Positions 6,105 through 13,802 of a stretch of DNA of 13,802 nucleotides are shown here, one piece after another. The first letter of the stretch is position 1, and each line of letters starts with the position of its first letter. The stretch spans positions 1 to 13,802 of the forward strand of contig JAILOS010000005.1 in the NCBI GenBank assembly GCA_024690695.1, given 5' to 3'. Both the position numbers and the translations under genes were made by a program. Under the pieces are notes generated by a model. That model searched no databases. It had not been told where the DNA came from and was given only the letters and a program-made list of their open reading frames with translations. The DNA comes from Oscillospiraceae bacterium. GTDB taxonomy: Bacteria; Bacillota_A; Clostridia; Oscillospirales; Oscillospiraceae.

Positions 6105-6275
6105 TTACTCGAGAGAGATCGCTTCGGCAGGGCACTGAGCCGCGCAGGAGCCGCACTCCAGGCAAGCATCGGGATCGATCTCGTAATGGAACTCACCCAT
6201 GCTGATCGCTTCGGCAGGGCACTGGGCCGCGCAGGAGCCGCAGGACAGGCACTCGTCGCTGATAACGTAAGGCAT
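6105..6275 (-). CDS. 2[4Fe-4S] ferredoxin, clostridial type
   Basis: A 56-residue protein, the classic clostridial ferredoxin length. It begins MPYVISDECLSCGSC and has two CxxCxxCxxxCP motifs: C9, C12, C15, C19-P and C38, C41, C44, C48-P. Each set ligates one [4Fe-4S] cluster, with the fourth cysteine of one motif completing the other cluster. It is a low-potential soluble electron carrier for pyruvate:ferredoxin oxidoreductase, hydrogenase and similar enzymes of anaerobes. GGGGGT precedes the ATG; the gene has its own promoter and terminator. The two halves are nearly identical over 'ECGSCAAQCPAEAIS', also at the DNA level, which is stronger than usual for the ancient duplication and suggests recent homogenisation. 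Confidence 0.97.
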   Translation of the reverse strand: MPYVISDECLSCGSCAAQCPAEAISMGEFHYEIDPDACLECGSCAAQCPAEAISLE

Positions 6276-6322
6276 GATCTTTACCCCCTTATAGAATCAG
6301 ACCGCGTTTGATCTGTGAGGCC

Positions 6323-6350
6323 ATTGTAACACAAGCTGCGCAAAAATCAA
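6323..6350 (-). promoter_or_regulatory. Ferredoxin promoter
   Basis: Minus strand: -35 TTGATT (6350-6345), a 16-nt spacer and -10 TACAAT (6328-6323), 48 nt before the ATG. It is divergent from the possible clpC promoter 19 nt away. Confidence 0.75.
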
Positions 6351-6368
6351 CCGCCTTTTTCAAACAAA

Positions 6369-6398
6369 TTGTTAAAACTGGCCCGCCCCGGGGATAAT
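6369..6398 (+). promoter_or_regulatory. Possible clpC promoter
   Basis: -35 TTGTTA at 6369-6374, an 18-nt spacer and -10 GATAAT at 6393-6398, giving a leader of about 105 nt. A second GATAAT lies at about 6468-6473. I see no clear CtsR heptad repeat (GGTCAAA type), so CtsR control typical of clpC is not supported. Confidence 0.45.
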
Positions 6399-6509
6399 GC
6401 CCACAGCGAAAAAAGCCGCGGGGTCCGCGCCCGTCCGTTTTCGCCGGATTCGGCGGCGCGGGCGGGAGATAATGGACGCGGCGGGAGCGACAGGAAGGGA
6501 GAGCGCAAC

Positions 6510-8765
<2,256 letters not shown>

Positions 8766-8771
8766 GGAGCT

Positions 8772-9122
8772 AATTGCAGGGGCCGGCGTCCTCGGCGGCG
8801 CGCCGGCGCAAAATCCTCGCCCTCACCCCGTAGGGGCGACCCTTGCGGTCGCCCGCGATCTCGCGGAAACGTCGCCGCCACCCCGCAGGGGACGGCGTCC
8901 TCGACGTCCCGTCAGCGCAAAATCCTCGCCCTCACCCGTAGGGGCGGCTATCAGCCGCCCGCTCGCGCGAGCCTCTCGTCTACCCCGTAGGGGACGGCGT
9001 CCTCGACGTCCCGCCAGCGAAGAATCCTCGCCTCCACCCCGTAGGGGCGACCCTTGCGGTCGCCCGCGATCTCGCGGAAACGTCGCCGCCACCCCGTAGG
9101 GGACGGCGTCCTCGACGTCCCG
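8772..9122 (-). repeat. Array of seven hairpin units with CCCCGTAGGGG caps
   Basis: Starting 6 nt after the clpC stop, the palindromic cap CCCCGTAGGGG (or a close variant) recurs at 8826, 8881 (GCA for GTA), 8935 (one C short), 8983, 9037 and 9092, with a degenerate first copy aligned at about 8772. Steps are about 54, 55, 54, 49, 54 and 55 nt. Between caps are three kinds of hairpin module: A (ACGGCGTCC...GACGTCCC; first, third, fifth and seventh units), C (CGACCCTTGCGGTCGCCC; second and sixth) and B (CGGCTATCAGCCGCCC plus the palindrome GCTCGCGCGAGC; fourth). The order is A'-C-A-B-A-C-A. Relative to locus 1584-1662 the array is in reverse orientation. The spacing is too uneven and the 'spacers' too alike for a CRISPR. 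The rest of the gap 8766-9435 contains no convincing gene. Confidence 0.85.
8825..8912 (-). repeat. 88-nt direct repeat, copy 1 (modules C and A)
   Basis: Identical to 9036-9123 except for one base in the cap (C at 8886 against T at 9097). It covers a C module, the linker with the near-palindrome CGCGATCTCGCG, a cap and an A module. Near-identity at 211 nt distance points to a recent segmental duplication or recombination within the array. Confidence 0.9.
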
Positions 9123-9123
9123 T
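9036..9123 (-). repeat. 88-nt direct repeat, copy 2 (modules C and A)
   Basis: Second copy of the 8825-8912 segment, one mismatch. It abuts the T-run and the TGTCATTCTGAGCG-type repeat at 9136-9162. Confidence 0.9.
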
Positions 9124-9135
9124 TTTTTTGTTGCA

Positions 9136-9162
9136 GATTCTTCGCTGACGCTCAGAATGACA
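9136..9162 (-). repeat. Interspersed repeat, TGTCATTCTGAGCG type, copy 3
   Basis: Reverse complement of this segment is identical over 27 nt to 1543-1569. It sits between the terminator-like hairpin (9184-9221) and the first A module, exactly the order seen at the other locus. Confidence 0.9.
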
Positions 9163-9183
9163 GGCCGTTTTTGGCAAACAAAA

Positions 9184-9221
9184 CAGTGAGGCGAATTCGG
9201 TTTTCCGATTTCGTCTCACTG
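9184..9221 (-). terminator. Long hairpin with T-rich tail, relative of 1485-1522
   Basis: 17-nt arms (9184-9200 with 9205-9221) pair with one G-U wobble and one mismatch around a TTTT loop. On the minus strand the stem is followed by TTTTGTTTG, so it can act as terminator for the trmN6-nitroreductase transcript, whose last gene ends 215 nt upstream. The arm GTGAGGCGAATTCGG differs from GTGAGGCGAAATCGG of the first hairpin by one base. Confidence 0.75.
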
Positions 9222-9275
9222 CTGCTTTATCTGTTCGGTTTTTCGGGCGGCTGTGCCGCGCGGGAAGCCTCATCC

Positions 9276-9356
9276 ACCGCTGACGCGGTCCCCCTTCCCC
9301 GCTGCGGCGGGGAAGGCGGCGGGAACGGCAGGCGACCGCAAGGGTCGCCCCAACGG
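9276..9356 (+). repeat. Further hairpin modules, opposite orientation
   Basis: Three small inverted repeats in a row: ACCGC/GCGGT (9276-9280 with 9285-9289), CCTTCCCC/GGGGAAGG (9293-9300 with 9309-9316), and a plus-strand C module GGCGACC...GGTCGCC (9331-9349) followed by CCAACGG, a variant of the CCTACGG cap. The C module here has the opposite orientation to those at 8826-9090. Confidence 0.65.
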
Positions 9357-9435
9357 AGAGGACGTAAGGTTTACGCAGGGAACGGGAGACAAAACTCCGT
9401 TCCTTTCATCCCGCATTCCGCAGTCTCCCGGCGGC

Positions 9436-10128
9436 TCAGTCCCAGCGCAGCGTGATCGTGAGCGCGCGGCCCTCGCCGGACGCCTCGGCGCGCAGGTTCC
9501 GCTTCCCCTCCGCCTCCAGCGCGGTCCAGGCGTGGCGGGCGGCGATGCCGAGGTCGATCTTGTTGAGCTTCTTCTCCAGCCGCGGCGCCAGCAGACCGCG
9601 CGGATGCAGGCGCAGCCGCAGGCAGTTTGCCTCCTGCTCGAAGATCCAGGGCTGGGAATTGACCGAGGACGGGGCCAGCCGCGCGGCGCGGATCGCCGGA
9701 CTGTCGGCGGCGCCGAGCTCCTTGAGCGGCAGGCGCTTGAAATCCGCCTCGCCCCTGCGCGGCGGCTGCTTCGTGCGGCCGAAGGCCATCACGATCGCGT
9801 CGCCCGGCTCGCTTTTGCGCGGCAGGTTCATGCCGTACCAGAGGCTGCCGAGCCCGCGGCTTTGCAGCGTGAGGTCGAGCTTTTCCAGCACGAAGCCGAG
9901 ATTGGCATACGCCGCGTCCTCCGCCGCACAGGAGGCGACGAGATAATGCGGCGCGAGCGGCAGGCCCATCTCCTCCGGCCCGATGAGCCGGAATGCAGCC
10001 TCGCAGCCGGGCAGGGCCTCGGTCTCGCGCACGAGGCGCAGAAGCTCCGCCAGCTCCTCCGCGCTCAGCGGCTCGCTCTCGTAGATGCGCACGGAACGGC
10101 GGACAAAAATCGTTTCAAACAGCGTCAT
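9436..10128 (-). CDS. Nitroreductase-family protein (TM1586-like)
   Basis: A 230-residue flavoprotein-type fold. The N terminus 'MTLFETIFVRRSVRIYESEPLSAEEL' carries the RRSVR motif that contacts the FMN phosphate in nitroreductases. The mid part 'NLGFVLEKLDLTLQSRGLGSLWYGM' matches the helix and glycine-rich segment of the putative TM nitroreductase family, and 'RLAPSSVNSQPWIFEQE' is the typical second FMN-binding region (APS-xNxQPW). The physiological substrate is unknown. GGAGGAAAC precedes the ATG, which overlaps the stop of the upstream methyltransferase gene by 4 nt (ATGA), so the two are translationally coupled. The stop is followed by the long non-coding gap. Confidence 0.9.
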   Translation of the reverse strand: MTLFETIFVRRSVRIYESEPLSAEELAELLRLVRETEALPGCEAAFRLIGPEEMGLPLAPHYLVASCAAEDAAYANLGFVLEKLDLTLQSRGLGSLWYGMNLPRKSEPGDAIVMAFGRTKQPPRRGEADFKRLPLKELGAADSPAIRAARLAPSSVNSQPWIFEQEANCLRLRLHPRGLLAPRLEKKLNKIDLGIAARHAWTALEAEGKRNLRAEASGEGRALTITLRWD

Positions 10129-10850
10129 GTCGTTTCCTCCCGGTGATAGATTCGTTTGTATTCCGGACTCTCCGAGCCGTCCGGCAGCTCCAGAATCAGC
10201 ATGGGCTCCACCCGCAGCCCCGGCCTGCCGCCCCGCCGCGCCTCCAGCAGCACCAGCGACGGCGCGCTGTCGGCCCGATGGCACACGAAGCGCAGCCGCT
10301 TCGGCTCGAGGCCCCGCGCGCTCAGACAGACCGTCAGCTCGGCCAGACGCTCCGGCCGGTACACCAGCGAAAAGCTCCCGCCCGTGCGGCAGAGCCAGGC
10401 CGCCGCGTCCGCAAGCTGGGCCAGCGTGCAGTCGGTTTCGGCCCGCGCGGCCGCGCGGCCGTCCCGCGGCGATACGGCGCCGGCGCCCAGGGCAAAATAG
10501 GGGGGATTCGCGGCGACCAGATCGAAGCTCCCGGCCGCGAACAGCTCGCGGCAGCGGCGGATGTCCCCTTCGACGACCGAGGCGCGCTCCTCCAGCGCGT
10601 TGAGCCGCAGGGTCTCCCGCGCGGCGCGGACGGCCGACTCCCGGATCTCCAGCCCGATCATGCGCAGCCTTTCGCTTTTGTGCGCGAGCAGCAGCGTCAG
10701 GAGCCCCGAGCCGCAGCCGAGGTCGATCCCCCGCGCGGCGGCGCCGGGGCGGATGAAGTCCGCCAGCAGGATGCTGTCGGTGCCGGGCGGAAAGGCCCCG
10801 TCCGGACAAAGCCGCGGGCCGCCGGGCCAGAGCAGGGCAGGTTCGGTCAT
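10125..10850 (-). CDS. TrmN6-like SAM-dependent N6-adenine methyltransferase (YabB family)
   Basis: 241 residues with a class I methyltransferase fold. Motif I is DLGCGSG (43-49), binding S-adenosylmethionine; motif IV is NPPY at 115-118, the signature of amino-group methylation of adenine. The start 'LLWPGGPRLCPDGAFPPGTDSILLADF' matches the N terminus of the tRNA1(Val) adenine-37 N6-methyltransferase family (TrmN6, YfiC; YabB in Bacillus). The exact tRNA target is not proven for Gram-positive members. In Firmicutes this gene normally lies just after holB and yaaT/ricT; here it is on the opposite strand 1.1 kb before holB. GAGGATC precedes the ATG. Confidence 0.9.
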   Translation of the reverse strand: MTEPALLWPGGPRLCPDGAFPPGTDSILLADFIRPGAAARGIDLGCGSGLLTLLLAHKSERLRMIGLEIRESAVRAARETLRLNALEERASVVEGDIRRCRELFAAGSFDLVAANPPYFALGAGAVSPRDGRAAARAETDCTLAQLADAAAWLCRTGGSFSLVYRPERLAELTVCLSARGLEPKRLRFVCHRADSAPSLVLLEARRGGRPGLRVEPMLILELPDGSESPEYKRIYHREETT

Positions 10851-10864
10851 GATCGGATCCTCAC

Positions 10865-10896
10865 AAAAAAAGCGGGGGCTCGTTCGCGCCCCCGCT
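10865..10896 (-). terminator. Intrinsic terminator after the MarR gene
   Basis: On the minus strand a 9-bp stem (10896-10888 with 10879-10871; AGCGGGGGC/GCCCCCGCT) is followed by a run of seven T (10871-10865). It starts 9 nt after the regulator's stop and separates it from trmN6. Confidence 0.9.
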
Positions 10897-10905
10897 GTCC
10901 TCGCT

Positions 10906-11355
10906 TTATTTCTGCGGCTTCTCCATCCGGTCCAGCAGCTTGTACAGCAGCCGGCACAGCTCCGCGTTCTCTTCTTCGTCCAGTCCGGTGACGCCGGACT
11001 CCAGCTCCGGCAGCTCCCGCGCCCGCTCGCGCAGCGCCCGGCCCGCCTCCTCCAGCTCCAGCAGCAGCACGCGCTCGTCCGCCGAGCTGCGGTAGCGGCG
11101 CAGATACCCCTTCGCCTCCAGGCTTTTGAGCACCGGGGTCAGCGTACCGGAGTCGAGATACAGCTTCTTCCCGAGCTCCTTGAGGTTGAGCGTCCCGTGC
11201 TGCCAGAGCACCAGCATCACGAGGTACTGCGTATAGGTCAGGTTCAGGCGGTCCAGGTAGGGGCGGCCGCGGTTGATAAGCTCCTTCGAGGCGGCGTACA
11301 GAGGAAAACAGAGGTGATCTTCCAGCTTCAGCGCTTCAAAATCGTTCCCGTTCAT
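10906..11355 (-). CDS. MarR-family regulator, OhrR-like with a sensing cysteine
   Basis: 149 residues, the usual MarR length. The N-terminal 'LEDHLCFPLYAASKELINRGRPYLDRLNLTYTQYLVMLVLW' matches OhrR closely, including Cys16 at the place of the peroxide-sensing cysteine (C15 in Bacillus OhrR) and the tyrosines around it. The winged helix follows (about 55-105; 'LDSGTLTPVLKSLEAKGYLRRYRSSADERVLLLELEEAG') with the conserved DER of the wing. OhrR represses ohr, an organic hydroperoxide reductase, until the cysteine is oxidised. No ohr gene is in the window, so the target is elsewhere or different. A second cysteine is present at about position 137. AGGAG precedes the ATG; promoter and terminator make this a single-gene unit. 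Confidence 0.9.
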   Translation of the reverse strand: MNGNDFEALKLEDHLCFPLYAASKELINRGRPYLDRLNLTYTQYLVMLVLWQHGTLNLKELGKKLYLDSGTLTPVLKSLEAKGYLRRYRSSADERVLLLELEEAGRALRERARELPELESGVTGLDEEENAELCRLLYKLLDRMEKPQK

Positions 11356-11391
11356 GGCAGAGACTCCTAAACGACTTTTTTATCAACTGGA

Positions 11392-11420
11392 AATATATCA
11401 CAATTTCAAAGCTTATGCAA
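11392..11420 (-). promoter_or_regulatory. Promoter of the OhrR-like gene
   Basis: Minus strand: -35 TTGCAT (11420-11415), a 17-nt spacer and -10 TATATT (11397-11392). A short inverted repeat, GAAAT and ATTTC separated by 8 nt (11390-11407), overlaps the -10 region and could be an operator for autoregulation. The AT-rich stretch from here to 11551 shows no gene. Confidence 0.7.
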
Positions 11421-11551
11421 GCGGCCTGTATGGGCAAAAAAGAGAACAAAACAGGGGGAAAAGTTGGACTTTTACGGGTGAATGCGCGAATAAGCAACAA
11501 CTTCTTGAACGAAACTGGTAAAAAAAGCAAATTTCAGAAAAAGCCGAAACC

Positions 11552-11812
11552 TCAGTTCGCCCGCTGCTTGTCGTAGGCCTCGCGCACCGCGCGGGCGAGC
11601 TGGTCGGCGCAGGAGGTGGACTTGAAGCCGCAGGTGTTGCCCCGGAGCTTCGACTCGATCTCCTCGACGGTCATGCCCTCGACGAGGATGCCGATCGCCT
11701 TCAGATTGCCGTTGCAGCCGCCGGTGAACACGACGTTGTGCACGACGTTGCCCTCCAGCTCGAAGCGGATGTTCACCGAGCAGACCTGCGAGGGGCGGTA
11801 GTTGTAAACCAT
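11552..11812 (-). CDS. TSCPD domain protein, TIGR03905 type
   Basis: 86 residues, a stand-alone TSCPD domain. The name-giving region is 'CGFKSTSCADQLARAV' near the C terminus, and 'FTGGCNGNLKAIGILVEGMTVEEI' precedes it; cysteines in the GGCNGN, TCGF and TSCADQ motifs are those conserved in the family. TSCPD domains occur at the C terminus of adenosylcobalamin-dependent ribonucleotide reductases (NrdJ), where the cysteines bind metal or carry thiol redox; the small free-standing form is common in clostridia and has no settled function. AAAGGAGAG precedes the ATG. Confidence 0.88.
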   Translation of the reverse strand: MVYNYRPSQVCSVNIRFELEGNVVHNVVFTGGCNGNLKAIGILVEGMTVEEIESKLRGNTCGFKSTSCADQLARAVREAYDKQRAN

Positions 11813-11847
11813 GATGAGCTCTCCTTTCCTTCGGATCGTACCCGATC

Positions 11848-11876
11848 AGTATAGCCTATCCCCGCTTCGAATGCAA
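11848..11876 (-). promoter_or_regulatory. Promoter of the TSCPD gene
   Basis: Minus strand: -35 TTGCAT (11876-11871), a 17-nt spacer and -10 TATACT (11853-11848), 35 nt before the ATG. It is divergent from the holB promoter. Confidence 0.8.
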
Positions 11877-11905
11877 GAGCGCGCAAAATTTTCGCCGCCG
11901 ATCGG

Positions 11906-11934
11906 TTGACGAAGCGCCGGAAAAAAGGTAAAAT
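11906..11934 (+). promoter_or_regulatory. Promoter of the holB-ricT operon
   Basis: -35 TTGACG at 11906-11911, a 17-nt spacer and -10 TAAAAT at 11929-11934, 31 nt before the holB ATG. Confidence 0.8.
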
Positions 11935-11965
11935 GATTTGATTCGTAAAGAAGGAGCGTGAAGGG

Positions 11966-12769
11966 ATGGCGACGGAAACGGGAAAACTGAGCCACGCCTA
12001 CATCCTCAGCGCGCCTTCGGCACGGGAACAGGAGCGGATGGCGCTGCGCCTGGCGCAGACCGCGGTCTGCACGGATCCGCTGCGCGCGCCCTGCGGCGTC
12101 TGCGCCGCCTGCCGCAAGGTCGGCCGCGGCGTGCATCCCGACGTGAGCTTCGTGCGGCGGCTGAAGGACGACAAGGGCAGGCCCCGGCGCGAGATCGTCG
12201 TGGACCAGATCCGCGAGCTCGCCGAAGAGGCCTGGGTGCGCCCCAACGAGGCGGCGCGGCGGGTGTTCATCATCGAGGACGCGGACAGGATGAACGCTGC
12301 GGCGCAGAACGCGGCGCTCAAGCTGTTCGAGGATCCGCCGGGCGGCGCGGTGTTTCTGCTGTGCGCGGCCAATCCCGGGCTGCTGCTGCCGACGGTGCGC
12401 TCCCGCTGCGTCGAGCGCAGCGCCGCGTCCGCCGAGGCGGACGGCCCCGGCGAGGAGGCGCTGCAGCGCGCGGAGGATTTCCTGCGCCTGGCGGGCGAAG
12501 GCCGGCGCGAGCGGCTGCTGAAGGGCTGCGTAACGCTGGAGGGGATGGAGCCGGCGGCGGCCGGACTCTTTTTCGAGGCGCTGAGCCTGCGCGTGACGGA
12601 CGCGCTCTGCGGCCGATGCGGGGATTTCGGTCTCGACCGGCGGCAGCTTTCGGAGCTCGCGGCGCTCGCCGGGCGCTGCTCGGAGGCGCTGAAGGTCAAC
12701 GTGAGCGTGAAGCATTTATTGGGCCTGCTGGCGGTGGATTCGCCGCTCGGCAGAGGAAACAGAGGATAA
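11966..12769 (+). CDS. holB: DNA polymerase III delta' subunit
   Basis: 267 residues, shorter than the usual 310-330. It belongs to the clamp-loader AAA+ group: 'LSHAYILSAP' at the start, a zinc-binding set C35, C43, C46, C49 ('CTDPLRAPCGVCAACRK'), 'HPDVSFV', 'EIVVDQIRELAEE', the Walker B-like 'RRVFIIEDADRMNAAAQNAALKLFEDPP' (99-125) and the SRC motif 'PTVRSRC' (142-148). Delta' is the stator of the clamp loader that opens the beta clamp. The Walker A position reads SAPSAREQERMAL, with no GK[ST], so it cannot bind ATP in the normal way; E. coli delta' is likewise inactive as ATPase. AAGGAG lies 9 nt before the ATG. ricT follows after 4 nt, the standard Firmicutes order (holB-yaaT). Confidence 0.92.
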   Translation: MATETGKLSHAYILSAPSAREQERMALRLAQTAVCTDPLRAPCGVCAACRKVGRGVHPDVSFVRRLKDDKGRPRREIVVDQIRELAEEAWVRPNEAARRVFIIEDADRMNAAAQNAALKLFEDPPGGAVFLLCAANPGLLLPTVRSRCVERSAASAEADGPGEEALQRAEDFLRLAGEGRRERLLKGCVTLEGMEPAAAGLFFEALSLRVTDALCGRCGDFGLDRRQLSELAALAGRCSEALKVNVSVKHLLGLLAVDSPLGRGNRG

Positions 12770-12773
12770 GACA

Positions 12774-13802
12774 TTGATTGAAGTAGTCAGCATCAAATTC
12801 AAAAACCGGGGCAAGGCCTATTCCTTCGACCCCCGTTCGCTTGCGATCCGCACCGGCGACAAGGTCGTCGTGGAGACGGCGAAGGGCCTGGAGCTGGCGG
12901 ACTGCAGCCACGGCAACCACACGGTCGAGGACTCGGCGGTAGTCGTGCCGCTGCGCCCGGTGATCCGCATCGCGACGCAGGACGATCTGCGCGTGGCGGA
13001 GATCAACAAAAAGCGCGAGGTCGAGGCGGTGGAGATCTGCCGCAAAAAGATCGAGGAGCATCGGCTGGACATGAAGCTGGTGGACGCCGAGTGCAGCTTC
13101 GAGGGGAACAAGATCACCTTCTTCTTCACCTCCGAGGGGCGCGTGGACTTCCGCGAGCTCGTGAAGGATCTGGCGGGTATCTTCCGCACGCGCATCGAGC
13201 TGCGGCAGATCGGCGTGCGCGACGAGGCCAAGATGGTCGGCGGCATCGCGATCTGCGGGCGGCCGTACTGCTGCGGACAGTTTCTGGAGGATTTCCAGCC
13301 CGTCAGCACCAAGATGGCGAAGGTGCAGTCCCTGTCGCTGAACCCGACGAAGATCTCCGGCAGCTGCGGGCGCCTGATGTGCTGCCTGCGCTACGAGCAG
13401 GAGGCCTACGAGGACCTGGTCAAGCGCATGCCCAGACAGGGGGCCTTTGTCGAGACGAAGGACGGTTACGGCACCGCCGCGCAGGTCAACCTCCTGCGCC
13501 AGACCGTGAAGGTAAAGCTCGACGACGACAGCGACGACACGCTGCACCTGTACAAGAGCAGCGAGCTGGCCGTCGTGCCCGGCGGCCGCCCGAAGGACGG
13601 CGAGGAGCCGCCGCACGTGCTGCAGTACGTGCCGGAGCCGGAGGAGAAGGAAGAGGAGCCGGAGGACGAGTGGAAGCTCCCCGAGCTCTTCGCCGCCGAG
13701 CCTCCCGCGCCCGAGCCGGAGCCGGCGGCCGCGCCGCAGCCGGAGAAAAAACGCTCCGGCCGCCGCCGTTCCCGCGGCAGGGGCGGCGCGGACAAGGCGG
13801 CC
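12774..13802 (+). CDS. ricT: PSP1-domain protein RicT (YaaT), 3' end missing
   Basis: The frame is open from a TTG at 12774 to the window end (343 codons, no stop), so the gene is cut off. There is no ATG near; TTG preceded by AGAGGA with 7 nt spacing and starting '(M)IEVVSIKFKNRGKAYSFDP', the family's usual N terminus, is the best start. The PSP1 core (about 60-270) has the cysteines C161, C166, C167 ('CGRPYCCGQF') and C198, C203, C204 ('SCGRLMCCLRYE') that in Bacillus RicT help hold [4Fe-4S] clusters in the RicA-RicF-RicT complex. That complex directs RNase Y in mRNA maturation and affects sporulation, competence and biofilm formation. After about 275 comes a low-complexity tail, first acidic and proline-rich, then strongly basic (KKRSGRRRSRGRGG), probably disordered and possibly RNA-binding. 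Confidence 0.93.
   Translation, partial: MIEVVSIKFKNRGKAYSFDPRSLAIRTGDKVVVETAKGLELADCSHGNHTVEDSAVVVPLRPVIRIATQDDLRVAEINKKREVEAVEICRKKIEEHRLDMKLVDAECSFEGNKITFFFTSEGRVDFRELVKDLAGIFRTRIELRQIGVRDEAKMVGGIAICGRPYCCGQFLEDFQPVSTKMAKVQSLSLNPTKISGSCGRLMCCLRYEQEAYEDLVKRMPRQGAFVETKDGYGTAAQVNLLRQTVKVKLDDDSDDTLHLYKSSELAVVPGGRPKDGEEPPHVLQYVPEPEEKEEEPEDEWKLPELFAAEPPAPEPEPAAAPQPEKKRSGRRRSRGRGGADKAA

Noticed and set aside
6369..6509. ATG start at 6369 for clpC
   Set aside because: It overlaps the likely promoter and adds 47 residues of low-complexity sequence; GTG at 6510 has a proper RBS and gives the normal Clp N terminus.
6369..6509. CtsR operator before clpC
   Set aside because: No tandem GGTCAAA-type heptads were found in the leader.
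8772..9122. Possible CRISPR array
   Set aside because: The repeated cap is only 11 nt, steps vary from 49 to 55 nt, and the intervening sequences are three recurring hairpin modules instead of unique spacers; no cas gene is present.
8823..9273. Minus-strand ORFs of 89-97 codons rich in RGRRPLRG
   Set aside because: They are read-through of the hairpin modules, with internally repeated peptide that follows the DNA repeat.
9436..10809. Long frame that would fuse an N-terminal extension to the nitroreductase
   Set aside because: The first half is the shifted frame of the trmN6-like gene; the ATG at 10128 with a good RBS begins the family's normal N terminus.
11421..11551. Small RNA or riboswitch in the AT-rich gap
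   Set aside because: No stable hairpin, conserved motif or terminator could be recognised; only T-runs on the minus strand after the TSCPD gene.
12696..13616. Minus-strand ORF of 306 codons opposite ricT
   Set aside because: The plus strand encodes an unmistakable PSP1/RicT protein from a TTG start; the minus frame is its shadow.

Overview
The window looks like a GC-rich, strictly anaerobic, Gram-positive chromosome, most likely a gut clostridium of the Oscillospiraceae/Eubacteriales type. This is inferred from a small clostridial 2[4Fe-4S] ferredoxin, long-form HPF, Firmicutes-type RqcP and RicT, a YabM/SpoVB-type flippase beside hup, TIGR03905-type TSCPD and TM1586-type nitroreductase proteins, strong AGGAGG-like ribosome binding sites and consensus sigma-A promoters with 16-18 nt spacers. 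The species cannot be named from the sequence.

Layout. (1) 1-1162, plus strand and visibly less GC-rich: the 3' part of a PadR regulator and a CPBP membrane protease. (2) 1163-1816, a non-coding gap holding a strong hairpin-terminator and interspersed repeat modules. (3) 1817-2765, minus strand: a PadR regulator overlapping a DUF2812 membrane protein, with a perfect palindrome on its promoter. (4) 2802-6020, plus strand: lipid flippase, HU, RqcP and hibernation factor HPF, mostly with their own promoters or terminators. (5) 6053-6350, minus strand: a 56-residue ferredoxin gene with its own promoter and terminator. (6) 6369-8765, plus strand: a ClpC-type unfoldase that lacks the usual middle domain. 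(7) 8766-9435, a second non-coding gap: about seven hairpin units at a period of about 49-55 nt, plus the same repeat and terminator hairpin seen in region 2. (8) 9436-11876, minus strand: a nitroreductase overlapping a TrmN6-like methyltransferase, an OhrR-like MarR regulator and a TSCPD protein. (9) 11906-13802, plus strand: DNA polymerase III delta' and the start of ricT, which runs off the window.

How the genes fit together. The flippase/hup/rqcP and holB/ricT/trmN6 sets are parts of the conserved yaa-yab neighbourhood of Firmicutes, here broken up, with trmN6 turned round and accessory regulators inserted. The housekeeping theme is DNA replication and architecture (HU, delta'), ribosome rescue and hibernation (RqcP, HPF), RNA processing (RicT), tRNA or nucleic-acid methylation (TrmN6) and protein quality control (ClpC).

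The most unusual content is non-coding. Two distant gaps, each between convergent genes, carry the same composite element (long hairpin with T-rich tail, then a 27-nt repeat, then interchangeable GC-rich hairpin modules capped by CCCCTACGGGG) in the same order relative to the upstream gene.
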